Source: Brachycybe producta
Lineage: Eukaryota; Arthropoda; Diplopoda; Playtdesmida; Andrognathidae
DNA length: 64,000 bases
NCBI GenBank assembly: GCA_036925085.1
Contig: JAUPFP010000003.1
Coordinates: 12,774,675-12,838,674 of the forward strand
Direction: 5' to 3'
Positions 44,097 through 55,282 of the stretch are shown in pieces. A program made the translations under genes and the position numbers. Below the pieces are notes generated by a model, which worked only from the letters and a program-made list of their open reading frames with translations, ran no database searches and was not told where the DNA came from. Each line of letters starts with the position of its first letter. Position 1 is the stretch's first letter.

Positions 44097-44439
44097 ATAA
44101 ATTGTGTATTCATGCTTGAGAACTATTTACTGAACAAAACAAAGTTCAGGATGAATCATGAATATTTAATAACATTTTTATTAAAAAAAAGACATGGACC
44201 TTGGTCATTCCCCCCTCCCCAGTTACTTTCACTTCCTTGGTCTCCAGGTTTTAAGTTGTCAGGAATGGGTAAAATATATTTGCCTCATAGGGGTTGACCA
44301 AAAATTGTGAGAAATGAACGCATAAAAAGAGCAAATAGGGTCTCACAACCCAGGGCAGTGTGGTTTTAACTATTGTGATTTAAAACGTGTTCATGTTATA
44401 AATTTAAAAAACGTGTTCGTTTTTTTTTTTAAAAACGTC

Positions 44440-46470
44440 TTTTTAAAACAAGGGATTCAAGGAACCCTATTGACCTCCATTGCTTTAATATATGCTTTCA
44501 TATATCAAATAACCAACTTTTTTTCATTGTTACATGTGTGCGCATGAGTACGCACATGAACACACGTGTGGGCATGCATATGCACATTTACACACGTGTG
44601 CACATGCAAATGCACATTTACACACGTGTGCACATGCGTATGCACATTTACACACGTGTGCACATGTGTACGCACATTTATGCACGTGCGTGCATGTTTA
44701 TGCACATTTATGCACGTGCGCGCATGTTTACGCACATTTATGCACGTGCACGCATGTTTATGCACATTTACACACGTGTGTGCATGTTTATGCACATTTA
44801 TGCACATTTATGCACGTGTGCACATGTTTACGCACATGTACGCACGTGCATGCATGCTTACGCACATGTATGCACGTGCGCGCATGTGCATGCACACATA
44901 CACACTTGTGCACATGTGTACGCACATGTACACACTTGTGCACACGTGTACGCACATGTACACACTTGTGCGCACATGTACACACTTGTGCGCACGTGTA
45001 CGCACATGTACACACTTGTACACACTTGTGCGCATGTGTACACACTTGTGCGCACATGTACACACTTGTGTGCATGTGTATGCACGTGTACACACTTGTG
45101 CACACGTGTATGCACGTGTACACACTTGTGCACACGTGTATGCACGTGTACACACTTGAGCACACGTGTATGCACGTGTACACACTTGAGCACACGTGTA
45201 CGCACGTGTACACACTTGAGCACACGTGTACGCACATGTACACACTTGAGCACACATGTACGCACGTGTACACACTTGAGCGCACGTGTACGCACGTGTA
45301 CACACTTGAGCACACGTGTACGCACGTGTACACACTTGAGCGCACGTGTACGCACGTGTACACACTTGAGCGCACGTGTACGCACGTGTACACACTTGAG
45401 CACACGTGTACGCACATGTACACACTTGAGCACACGTGTACGCACATGTACACACTTGAGCACACGTGTATGCACGTGTACACACTTGAGCGCACGTGTA
45501 TGCACGTGTACACACTTGTGTGCACGTGTACGCACGTGTACACACTTGTGCGCACGTGTACGCACATGTACACACTTGTGCGCACGTGTACGCACATGCA
45601 CATACTTGTGAGCATGTGTATGCACGTGTACACACTTGTGCGCACGTGTATGCATGTGTACACACTTGTGCGCACGTGCATGCATGTGTACACTTGTGCG
45701 CACGTGTATGCATGTGTACACACTTGTACACATATGTGTGCATGTGTATGCACGTGTACACACATGTGCGCATGTGTATGCACATGTGCGCATGTGTACG
45801 CACATGTGCGCATGTGTATATAGATAAACACATGTATGTACTCATGTACATGACATAGTTACATGTGATGTGCATGCGTCATTCATTTGTAATAATATGG
45901 GTTTAAAATGAAAATACGTCACATGTATTCTAATATACAAAAATAATAACAGAACATAAAAAGGAACACCCCTCCTAAATAATAGAAAAGTCCCCCCTTT
46001 CGAATGCTACAACTGGAAAGAGAAAGAATCTCGATTTTTTGAAAAAAAAATTACGATTTTGAAAAATCGAAATTTTATATATTAAATCACTCTAAAATTT
46101 CAATTTTTTTCCGGTTTCATCGTCAGAATGTGTACATCATTTTAGGTCTGATGACATTTTATTGTAGTTGGCCCCGTTTTTGAGTTGTTCGACCCATAAA
46201 ATATTATGACCAAAAACTCAAAATTTGTTTCTAAAAAATTCATAAAAAAATAACCCCTGGGTAAAATTTTCTAATTTTTTGTCAGGAGCATCATATTGAC
46301 CCACGGAATCAAATAGAAAATACTGCATGTCTTTATCTCATTCCGTTCTTGCGTTGTTCGAGGAACAAAATCGGGTTCCAGATGCACACACACACAGACA
46401 TCCTTTTTTGCCCCTTTTCTTGCATTATCCTATATACGTCCATTGCTCTAAAGAGCAATGGAGGTCAAAA
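44440..46470 (+). mobile_element. Dispersed repeat with a large CA/TG minisatellite, private to unit 1
   Basis: The best copy of the family. One end (about 44462-44490) has GACCTCCATTGC and the other end (46438-46470) a CCATTGCTCT/AGAGCAATGG pair. Between them are ATATGCTTTCATATATCAAA, the 1.3-kb array, GGAACACCCCTCC, GTTGTTCGACCCA and TTTTTTGCCCC. Unit 2 lacks it: sequence diverges at 44417/57952 and rejoins at 46471/58096. No protein is encoded. Confidence 0.7.
44530..45830. repeat. 1.3-kb alternating purine-pyrimidine array with 30-bp period
   Basis: Three 10-base sub-units per 30-base unit, mostly of the form nnCACGTGTA or nnCACATGTA plus CACACTTGAG. Almost every step alternates purine and pyrimidine except at CTTGAG. 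Between about 45150 and 45500 the 30-base register is nearly perfect. Stop codons are rare in any frame, giving long false frames on both strands (Met-Cys-His-Thr, Cys-Thr-His-Leu). Confidence 0.95.
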
Positions 46471-46557
46471 ATGTTCGTTTTTTTGAAAAAAATCATGTTT
46501 TATTTTTTTTTAAAAAAAAGCTGGGGGTGGGGGGGGGGAGGAAATGCAAAAAAAGCC

Positions 46558-46646
46558 TTTCGTAGAACTGAAACAATCAGAAATCAGGATTCGCCATCAC
46601 CATGGTGGTGAATCGTGATTTCTGATTGTTTCACTTCTACGATAGG
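46558..46646. repeat. Near-perfect 85-base hairpin (unit 1 copy)
   Basis: TTTCGTAGAACTGAAACAAT pairs with ATTGTTTCACTTCTACGA, continuing through CAGAAATCA.GATTCG and CACCATGGTG with almost no loop. The unit 2 copy is at 58170-58257. Confidence 0.8.
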
Positions 46647-47121
46647 GAAAAATACAAAGTTTACATTAGCAGTGAAATGTAAATTAATGAATTAAGAATA
46701 TAAAGTATGTCAGATTCGTTAATTAAATCATTTTAATTACCTTCACTATACGATAGTAAATCTGAAAAACATTTTTTAACACTTAATAAACTTTGATAAC
46801 TTAAAAAAACATGATAGTAAAAACACGTTCATTTTCAACACTTAGTAAGGTTGGGAAGTGGAAAATAAGAAAAATTAAAAAAAAACGTTTTTTTTAGAAA
46901 GAAAAAAAAAAACATCAAGAAAAAAAAAACATGTTTTTTACAACACTAGTTTTAACACCTTTTTTAAAATAAACCTTTGGTTTTAACCAAAGACGACTAT
47001 TTTTTTGTAAATTGTACTAAATCTTTTGGTTTTAAATATGCAAACAAAAATTAGCCTTGATTTTCACAATATGCTTTACTACATAGGTCATACTGTGACT
47101 CATAAAGTTCGTGGGAGTAAA

Positions 47122-47452
47122 GCGGCAGTCACACTAGGCTGGTTTACAAGCTGCTGGTTGCTGCTGGCTATTAGCAGCAACAGCAAGCAGCAGCTGCTTT
47201 GGGCTCACACTTGTCCAGTCACTGCTGGTATTAGCAGTGTCTTGCAAAAACACAAACTCTAACAACAACCAACCCAAGCAGTGGAGTTTCAACTACCACT
47301 AGTGCCACTACTAGCAACAAAAAATTCACACTAGATGGCAGCAGCAGGAAGGGAGTCACATGATCAGCTGGTAGCTGCTAAAGTTGGACATGCCCAACTT
47401 CACCAGACGCTGTTAACCAGCTGGGAAACCAGCTGGGTGACTGCGCCATTAG
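47122..47452. mobile_element. MITE, family F
   Basis: From GCAGTCACACTAGGCTGGTT to CCAGCTGGGTGACTGCGCC. Same internal blocks as 15370-15715 (GGTAGCTGCTAAAGTTGGAC, AACAACCAACCCAAGCAGTG). Lies in the 46975-47915 segment absent from unit 2. Confidence 0.75.
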
Positions 47453-47819
47453 AGATTGTAACTGAATGTTTTATGTCTTATGTTAATCACTGCTGCCCAA
47501 ACATTATTTAGACGATGTGGGTTCATCTAATTATTAGTTTAATTACTTTAATATTTATATTGCATTATTATTTGATCTTTGAATTAAAAAAAATGAAAAT
47601 AGGCACAATATGCAAAATGCAAAAATATACACTTCCCAATGCTAAAAACACCAGGTTTAAACTACTGGGTGGAGAAGGGGAAGGTTACACGAGTTTGGAC
47701 TCTGATCATTTTTGCATGTTTTTGCATGGACCCTGATTGTTCTTTAGGCAACACCCGTTTTTCTTTCACACTTATTTTTTACAAAGACCATGACTTTTTT
47801 AGGTTAAAATAAGCTACAA

Positions 47820-48115
47820 TGCACGCACAATGCGCCCACGTGTGTACCTGTGCATACACATGCATGCACGTGTGTACATACATGTGCATACACGTGTGAG
47901 CACTGAGCACGTGTGTACATATCCGTACATGGATGCGTATACATGTATGCATGGGCATACATGTCTGCATACATGTTTAGCTATTTACATGTGCGTGCAC
48001 GTGTGTACATGCGCATACACAATACACAGGCACTCACAATAAAATAAAATTGGTTGTTTGATATATCAAAGCATACATTAAAGCAAAGGAGGTCCATAGG
48101 GTTCCTTGAATTCCT
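47820..48115. repeat. Minisatellite-carrying repeat, one flank (unit 1)
   Basis: A short alternating purine-pyrimidine stretch (47828-48020) followed by GATATATCAAAGCATACATT and GGAGGTCCATAGGGTTCC. The second half is shared with unit 2 (58610-58800). Confidence 0.65.
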
Positions 48116-48789
48116 TGGTATCTTGATAGTGGCCATTCTGATCTGTTCTCAAGGGTTTTATTGTCTTGAAAGAAATGTTATGAGTTGCCAAAAACTAAAA
48201 CTTTCGATGAAAAGTTAAAGGGAAAATGACAGGTAATGAAATGGTTATTGTAAAAAAATTATAAAAACAGTAGATTACAGTTTTACGATGAACAATAAAA
48301 ATTGGACCGATTGGTTATTTTAATTTTAAGAAATTGGTTTTGACCAATCAGATACCTTAAAAAAACTCATTTTTGGACTAAACAAATTTTTTAGCTTTTC
48401 CTTCAGTTATTCTTCATTTTAGCTAATTAACATATAATGTTTAGGTATTTTAATGCATTGTAATTAGATGTCTGATTTCACTATAGCTTGACCTCAAGAT
48501 AACTACATTTCAATGAAGATACTGACGAGATGTTACTCATAATTTTCATAGAAAATTGTTACAAGAAGCCTTAAAATAAATAATTTTATTAAGAATTATA
48601 AAAAACAAGGACGAGTCAAAAAGTTCTCAACAATAATGAATGTTAGTAATTACAAGAGAAATGTAAATACTAGTACTTTTTGGAACAAAATGTTGTGATT
48701 TCCAAAGACGGTCTAGTAAATTTTAAAAGTATAGAGAAGTAATTAAAAGTTACAAGTAATGATTTCAAGGAACGTACAATATTTTATAA

Positions 48790-49318
48790 CTAGTGGGGTT
48801 AACCCCTCATAAATGACGGGAGCCAAATTCACAGGTAATTCTGCCCAGCATTAGAATTTATTTTCCTCCGCCCTTTTATGACATCAGACCAAGTAACAAA
48901 CCAATTAGAAATTGATGACGTTCATAAAAGGGCGGAGCAAAGAAATTCTAATGCTGGGCACAATTGCTTGTGATAAATTCTAGTTTAATTTTGCTACTAC
49001 AGTATTATCCCCTCTTCTTTTTTATATTTGAAAGAGAAAATGAGCTTTTCATTTTCTCTGTTGTGCGCATGCGCGTCGTTTGGTCTTTTTTTTACTCCTT
49101 TCATTTCAATTTCAGTTTCCCCCTATCCCTTTTTTCACCTACACGTTTCTCTCTCTCTTTCCCTACCCTTTCCAACCTTTTCCCCTCCCCTCTCCGATTT
49201 AATATCATGGGGTTCTTAGGTGGGGATAGCGCAACATAACGTTGACCTGGAGAAAAAAAAGTGGTTCATTTAAATTTATATTAATTCCGATATGCTTACG
49301 CGTTGTTGTCCTTGTTTA
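48790..49318 (-). mobile_element. Helitron-like element containing MITE C (unit 1)
   Basis: Reverse orientation; CTAG at 48790-48793 and the CCTCATAAATGACGGG hairpin, with MITE C at about 48830-48972. The full copy is shared with unit 2 (60003-60535), so it predates the duplication. Confidence 0.78.
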
Positions 49319-49884
49319 TACTCGATAATCTGCCAAGGATGGAATCAGAGGTTGTTTGAGCCGAACTAACTCATGCTAATTATTTTGCTGTTTGTTGCAC
49401 TCATGACTTAGTTACTTTTCTCCATACATTCAAATGACTTAATTTAATGTAGATTTATATTAGGTACCACAAGGTTAGGTGAGGTACACATTAGGGTGCA
49501 CTGGTATTTTCTTTTATTAAAACATCAGTAATTAATAAATTATTTTGATAAATGATGTGATTCATTGCTAATGTTTTGTTTAGCCTGTGGTTTATTGTTA
49601 TGGCTATGAATTATTGTAGTTTGATTATGTTTTATACAAACAAATAATATTACATTATTCATAATCACAACACATAGGCCTAGTCTTGTTTCATTCGAAT
49701 TTATTTACAGTAGTTGCTCTATTATTATTTATTATTTATGTATTTTCCAAGAAGAAGTGTGTTGTTGCCAACTGAATTGATTAGGTGTAAGTGGGAGTTA
49801 AGCTTCTATCACTTTAGCAACTTTTGATGCAATAAAACTTGCAATGTGACATGCTACTTCATTGTTTATAATATTCATGTACTA

Positions 49885-51415
49885 TAAAGAAAGACCGTCT
49901 TCGATGGGTGTGATAGCGTTTCACACACTTGATTGATTCGCCTGAAATTTTCAACATAAAGAGAGCAACTTATATTATAAATTTTCTGCTAGGCAGAAAA
50001 CAAATTTTTTAAAAGGTAAAAAATTAAAAAGAATTAAAAACTGGAAAATGACCTTTTCACAATTATAAACACTAATAAACTTTTCACTTTTGTTACAGTG
50101 ACAAAATAAAATACTGAACACAACAGTAACATTAAAATTAATAAAGTATACAACTGTCCTGAACACATTTTTTTCTATATACTGCAAATTTACAGAAATT
50201 CTGCCCGAAGTAGCTAAAGTGTCACTTTTCAACTCTACTAATATATTATCATCATGGCAATCTGCTTAATCATCACGTACGGTGATGTACCGAATGTTCT
50301 CTATAGGATTTAAGTTGAGGGAACATTTCAACCATTCGAAAGTGGCAATATTTTGGTTTTGTAAGCATTTCTTCGGAGTGAACTGGTGCATTCTCTTGCT
50401 GGAATATTAAGCTAATGCTAGGGAATCGATGTTTTCGTAAGGCAGTGCATATCCTCCCAACATTGTCTGATAAACGATATTTATTTTGGTTGAAATGAAT
50501 CATCAGCTGTGCATTTCAAAAACTATGCTACTCACTGCAAAGACACTAAATGTTTCCCATATCATTAGTCTCACCCACTGCCAAAATTTTGATTGGAAAA
50601 ATATTGTGGTTTTTTCCTCGCATCCTTCCAATATGAAGAAAAGAAAGAAAAAAAAACTTCAAGATTATCAAGATTGAATTTTTCTCTCTCAGAAAGTTTG
50701 GTGGTGGGAGCCTAACAATATGAGAAGTGTTTAGTGTCCCTTGTATTAAGTAGCTTTTCCTTCATTCCAACCAAAAACAATTGTTTATTATCAGACAACG
50801 TTATGAGAATGTTTACTAACCAACTAAAGTGTTAGCTTAGTATTCGAGGAAGAAAAGGCACCAGTTTACTACAGTAACATAAGGAGAAATCAATGGTTAA
50901 TAAACCAAAATATCACCACTCTCGAATGTCCAGCGTGTCCCCCCCCCCCGACTTAAATCCTATAGAAAACTTACAGGACGTCATTGTACATAATAATTAA
51001 GCAGATTGCCATGATTATACTACATCAATAGAGCTGAAAAGTGCCATTTTAGCAGCTTCTGGACAGAATTTTTGTAAATTTGCTTATAAATATTGTTTAA
51101 AGTATGTAGAAATCAATGTTTTAAGTTATAAAACATTAGGACAGTCTTATACATTATTAATTTTAATGTTACTGTTGTGTTCAGTATGTGATTTTGTCAC
51201 AATAATTAATAAAAGTGAAAAGTACATTAGGTCGTTTACAATTATGAAACGGTCATTTTCCAGTTTTTAATTTTCTAAATGTTTACCATTTTAAGAAACA
51301 AATGTCTGCCTAGCAGAACGTTTATAATATAGGATGCTCTCTTTATGTTGAAAATTTCAGGAAAATCTATTGAGTATAGCCCGAGTTATAAACAATTTCT
51401 GGGGTGTGTCTATAT
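49885..51415. pseudogene. Inverted pair of Tc1-like transposase remnants
   Basis: On the minus strand, 50503-50240 encodes NKYRLSDNVGR, then FQQENAPVHSEE (the usual D of the DNAPxH catalytic motif is E here), then, after a frameshift, LNPIEN. On the plus strand, 50760-50985 encodes a diverged version (NNCLLSDNVMRMF and DLNPIENL). The arms then continue as inverted copies of each other outwards to about 49885 and 51415 (AACATAAAGAGAGCA / TGCTCTCTTTATGTT). Both copies have stops and frameshifts. The block is absent from unit 1. Confidence 0.75.
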
Positions 51416-51880
51416 ATACGCACTGTATAACATCTCAAATTGAAAACATTTCCAGATATACATTTTGAGTAAATACTTTTCTTGATCTTTGTATAAAACT
51501 GCCTTGCGTTGAAAAAATGAATGTACAAAAACTCTGGCCAGGACTTGAAACAAGCACCTCTGATTTCTCTGCCAAAGACATAACCTTTACCATAACCCAC
51601 ATGGGTTAGTTTATTCTTTAGAAAAACGTGATGCAATAAAGCCTGCTTTCCTGGCTGCCAACTTTTAATGTTCAGGGTTTTTTGGTGAAATTTCATGATT
51701 TTTAACAAAAATGAGGTAAACGGAAGAAAATTGGAAATTTTAATGTAGCCTACGAAGAAGCCCATCTAAAGATGTGTATACTGGTTAATTTTCACGATTC
51801 TAGAGTGTGTAGTTTCCGAGAACATTCGTGCACAAAGGGAGGGAGGGAGGGAGGGAGAGAGTCAGCCCTTAGCAAACTAT
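51416..51880. other. Unassigned sequence with a 132-codon minus-strand frame
   Basis: The minus-strand frame at 51367-51765 is open for 132 codons, but partly overlaps the Tc1 arm and has no domain I know. A (GGGA)n tract lies at 51839-51857. Possibly more transposon sequence. Confidence 0.25.
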
Positions 51881-51928
51881 GATACTGTATTAGATGTGAA
51901 ATGTACTATGTGCATTTTATAAATATAA

Positions 51929-52433
51929 CTAGTGGGGTAACGTGTCATAAACGACAACGGCAGCAAATTATAAATTATTTAACTTTTATTTCAAATACTT
52001 CATTTTATTCAAATACTTCATAAGCACTTTACTATTATTTGGGTTCTTGGATCAGGAGAGCGCAACATAAAGTTGACCGTGAAAAAAACCCGAGTCATTC
52101 AAATTGAAATAAATGCCGACGTGCTTAAACGTTTTTGTCCTTGTTTGTACAGCATTATACATAGACAGACAGACAAAGCTTGAAATATATAAAACTAGTG
52201 GGGTAACCTGTCATAAATGACGGGAGCCAAATTCACAGGCAATTGTGCCCAGCATTAGAATTTCTTTTCCTCTGCCCTTTTATGACCTCAGACCAAGTAA
52301 CAAACCAATTATAAATTGAAAAGGGCGGAGTACGTGACATCGGACCAAATAACAAACAAATTAGAAGTTTATGATGTCCATAAAAGGGCGGAGCAAAAGA
52401 AATTATAATGCTGGGCAATAGCCTCCTATAGAT
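51929..52433 (-). mobile_element. Two adjacent partial Helitron-like elements
   Basis: The first starts at CTAG 51929-51932 (counterpart of 38623-38885). The second starts at CTAG 52195-52198 with an intact CCTGTCATAAATGACGGG hairpin, and contains a rearranged MITE C up to about 52415. The second is not in unit 1. Confidence 0.7.
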
Positions 52434-53155
52434 ACAGGCTTGCCGGCTTCCAAATTTAGATACCCGTAAAATGGCCGCCATTTGCCCAATTTACTCGCCA
52501 GGCGGCACAACTTGTGAATGCTTACAAACGTCATTTTGTTGTGTATTCTATTGGTTTTGACTCGTTGTTTAACCTTGTGCAAAGGTTAATTTCTTAAGAA
52601 AAATTAAGTTGGTTTTCAATTTTGTTTTAATTTATTTTATTAATTTGTTCAAAAAATGTTTATGTTCAATATAAGTGAATTTTTAAAACAATTTGATTTC
52701 CCCCCCCACACAATATTTTTTTTTCATGTTTTTTTTTTAAAAAAAAATGCATTGTTTAAAATTTGCTATAAATCCCACAAATAATTTTAATTTAAATATA
52801 TTTACGTAATTTACAATAATAATCACTTAAAAATTTCATTAATTGGCTAATTAAAATGCATATTTTTTTCAAATGGAAATGTTGACCAGTTTGAATATGG
52901 AAATAATAGTATTGTTAATATTAAACACTTCTGATGGAAAGCCAAGTGAACTTTTTTGCAAACAAAATTAAATATTGAAGAAAATTAATATTTACAAGAT
53001 AAAAATGTATTATATTTAAATATATATGTATATGTTAATAAATGTATAAAACATATTATATAATATATGTATATAATATAATGATATAAAATAATATATA
53101 TAAATTATAAATAAATACGTGTATATGTATTTATGTATTTATGTATATATCGACC
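52434..53155. other. AT-rich intergenic DNA
   Basis: TATATAAT-rich low-complexity sequence from about 53010 to 53155. I see no gene. Confidence 0.4.
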
Positions 53156-53828
53156 ATTTTATTTTACCAACCTGTAGATGACATTTCTGTACCTCGTTTT
53201 TTCTCTGCATCGTGTGGTGCCCGCACGGAGAAGTTCCGAGCTGCAGATAGAGTTGGATGTAGATGAATTGTGGTCACCCTTCTGCATGGGGGTGAAATCT
53301 ATGCAGCAGAGTGGTGGCCATCCTCCTGGTCGATGCTGCTATACATCTTCTCCTTTCGGTACACCGACAGGAGAAGATGTTGTAGCTGCTTAGGAATCGT
53401 ATACCTCCTGCTTTATGTAGTCTCCGGCCTCTGAAGAGAAGTTGATTACATATACATACAGACCACACTGTTTCTTGTTATAACGCTTTTATTCATCACT
53501 CGTATAGAAACACAGAATACAAGGATGAATTATGAATACTAATGGTGTGTCCTCATGCCCATATTGTGGTACGGATAAAATCTACGTAATACAAAGGCAA
53601 GGACAAGAACTAACTACAAAGAAGAGCATGGCCCTTTTATACCTTGGACCTGTGTACACCTGCGAGGTGTAATCAGGTCGAAGTGACCATGGTCCTATGT
53701 GTATCAATCCGCCACTTGAGTATGAGTCATAGATGAGTCAGAGGGGAGGGAGGGACGGTTCAGAGTTGTTTACCCCCCGAGCTATGGTTTGGTGGGATCA
53801 CGAATTACAGGGTGTTACAATATATATA
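53156..53828 (-). mobile_element. LTR-like sequence, inverted copy
   Basis: Diverged copy of 11742-12395 in the opposite orientation. It ends on the plus strand with GGGTGTTACA. The minus strand has a TATAAAAGG box (about 53643-53635) and GAATAAAAGC (about 53498-53489). (TA)-rich sequence lies on both sides. Confidence 0.55.
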
Positions 53829-53831
53829 TTA

Positions 53832-54136
53832 TGCCAGGTCTGTGTATCTGTCTGAAGTAATGCTGTGCAACCATTGAAGCACGTCAGAATTTATATAAGT
53901 TGAAATAAATGAAGAAATGAACAGCTTTTTTTCTCAAGGTCAACTATATGTTGCACCCTTCCCATCCAAGAACCCCATGATATTAAATTGGAGAGGGGAA
54001 AAGGTTGGAAAGTGTAGAGGAGGAGAGGGGGTGACTGAAATTGAAATGAAAGGAGTAAAAAAGGAACAAACGACGCGCATGTGCACAATTGCCTGTGAAT
54101 TTTGCTCCCGTCATTTATGACGGGTTATCCCACTAG
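53832..54136 (+). mobile_element. Helitron-like element
   Basis: From GCCAGGTCTGTGTATCTGTC to the hairpin and CTAG at 54133-54136 before T. MITE C is absent (short form). Confidence 0.8.
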
Positions 54137-54155
54137 TATTATTATATATATAATA

Positions 54156-54518
54156 TGCCAGGTCTGTGTGGCTGTCTATCTATCTATCTGTCTGTCTGAA
54201 GTAACGCTGTACAATCATTGAAGCACATCGGAATTTATATAAATTAAAATAAATGAAGAAATGAACAGCTTTTTTTCTCTCTATGTTGCACCCTTCCCAT
54301 CCAAGAACCCCATGATATTTAATTCGAGAGGGGAAAAGGTTGGAAAGTGTAGAAGGGGGAGAGAGTGAAACGTCGAGGGGGAGAGAGAAACGTGGAGGGG
54401 GAGAGAGGGAAACGTGGAGGGGGAAAAAGTGGGAGGGGTGACTGAAATTGAAATGAAATGATTAAAAAAAAAAGAAAAAACGAAGCGCATGCGCACAATT
54501 AATTGCCTGTGAATTCTG
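54156..54518 (+). mobile_element. Helitron-like element, 3'-truncated
   Basis: From GCCAGGTCTGTGTGGCTGTC with a (CTAT)n/(CTGT)n tract. Internal GAGAGAAACGTGGAGGGG units are repeated three times. It stops at the junction with the unit 2 copy of the CAGTGGGCG element, before its hairpin. Confidence 0.75.
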
Positions 54519-54812
54519 ATCTGGGAGGGACCAAACGATATTACCGTTATCCAGTAATTGAAATGGTTTATATAATTTTATATTAATTATGAAATTATTA
54601 AATAAACCATTACCTGGACTTAAAACCATAATGCTGGATTGCAGAATACATACGGCAAGCACAGCGAGCGAAACATATTTTTATAATTTTTTCTTGGGCC
54701 ATCTTAAGAGTTTTATAAAGCCCCTTCTACTATCCCAACAGAAAAATAAACTTTTCGTTGGTGCCGGCCGGGGCGGACAGCCTCCTCCCCAAGCTACGCT
54801 AGTGCTGCTCAT
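54515..54812 (+). mobile_element. CAGTGGGCG-ended element, 5'-truncated (unit 2)
   Basis: Matches 39760-40061, including TGCTGGATTGCAGAATACAT and the GCCGGGGCGGACAGCCTCC end. The shared sequence continues to 55160. Confidence 0.6.
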
Positions 54813-55282
54813 GTCTACCCCTCAGGTCCAAGACTTGTGCAAGTTACTGAGCATTTTAGCATATTCATTGCCGTATATCGTTTCACATAGGAGATTGATG
54901 GAAAATGGAAACAACCGTCCCTCTATCGTATTTATCATCTCGTTATTTCGGCTCTACGGGTCGAGTGTCGATGTGGCATGTTTTGATTGGGCCATGCTCA
55001 ATGAGCGTTTTTATTTTGGCAATTAAGGGTTTGCGCCTGGTACATTTTCAACATTTACTTTTTTTCTTTATATTGGGGCGAGGGACTTTTATTTAGGTTC
55101 GCGCGCCACAGGTGCACAAAAAACGCCAAATTATTTTTATTTATTAATTCTATTTTTTTCTTTTAATTAATACTGTAAGTGCTGTGACAGCAGCACTTAT
55201 TATTACAGTAGTGGCAGTCTTTTCATACAGTACACATTGAGGGTCCGCGCTATTTACATTTTTCTATCTTTGATTGTTTTAC

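Larger units (their letters stand above)
38030..49318. repeat. Tandem duplication, unit 1 (about 11.3 kb)
   Basis: Collinear with unit 2 in blocks: 38040-38900 with 49330-49870 plus 51890-52190; 39720-40440 with 54515-55160; 41060-44417 with 55175-57952; 46471-46975 with 58096-58605; 47915-48625 with 58620-59325; 48625-49318 with 59838-60535. The gaps are mostly transposons or minisatellite repeats private to one unit. Carries the TIL-like gene at 41608-43344. Confidence 0.85.

Noticed and set aside
44534-45875. Frames of 300-430 codons on both strands
   Set aside because: They follow from a 30-base unit with few stop codons. The products are pure Cys-His-Thr-Val repeats without a signal peptide or non-repeat part, and several frames are open at once.
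51367-51765. 132-codon minus-strand frame
   Set aside because: Overlaps the arm of a Tc1-like inverted repeat and has no recognisable domain. I could not exclude a gene, but nothing supports one.
54811-55026. Coding frame shared by both units (40065-40265 and 54811-55026) as a conserved gene
   Set aside because: Conserved mainly because of the recent duplication. It sits beside a transposon end and has no domain, signal peptide or splice context.
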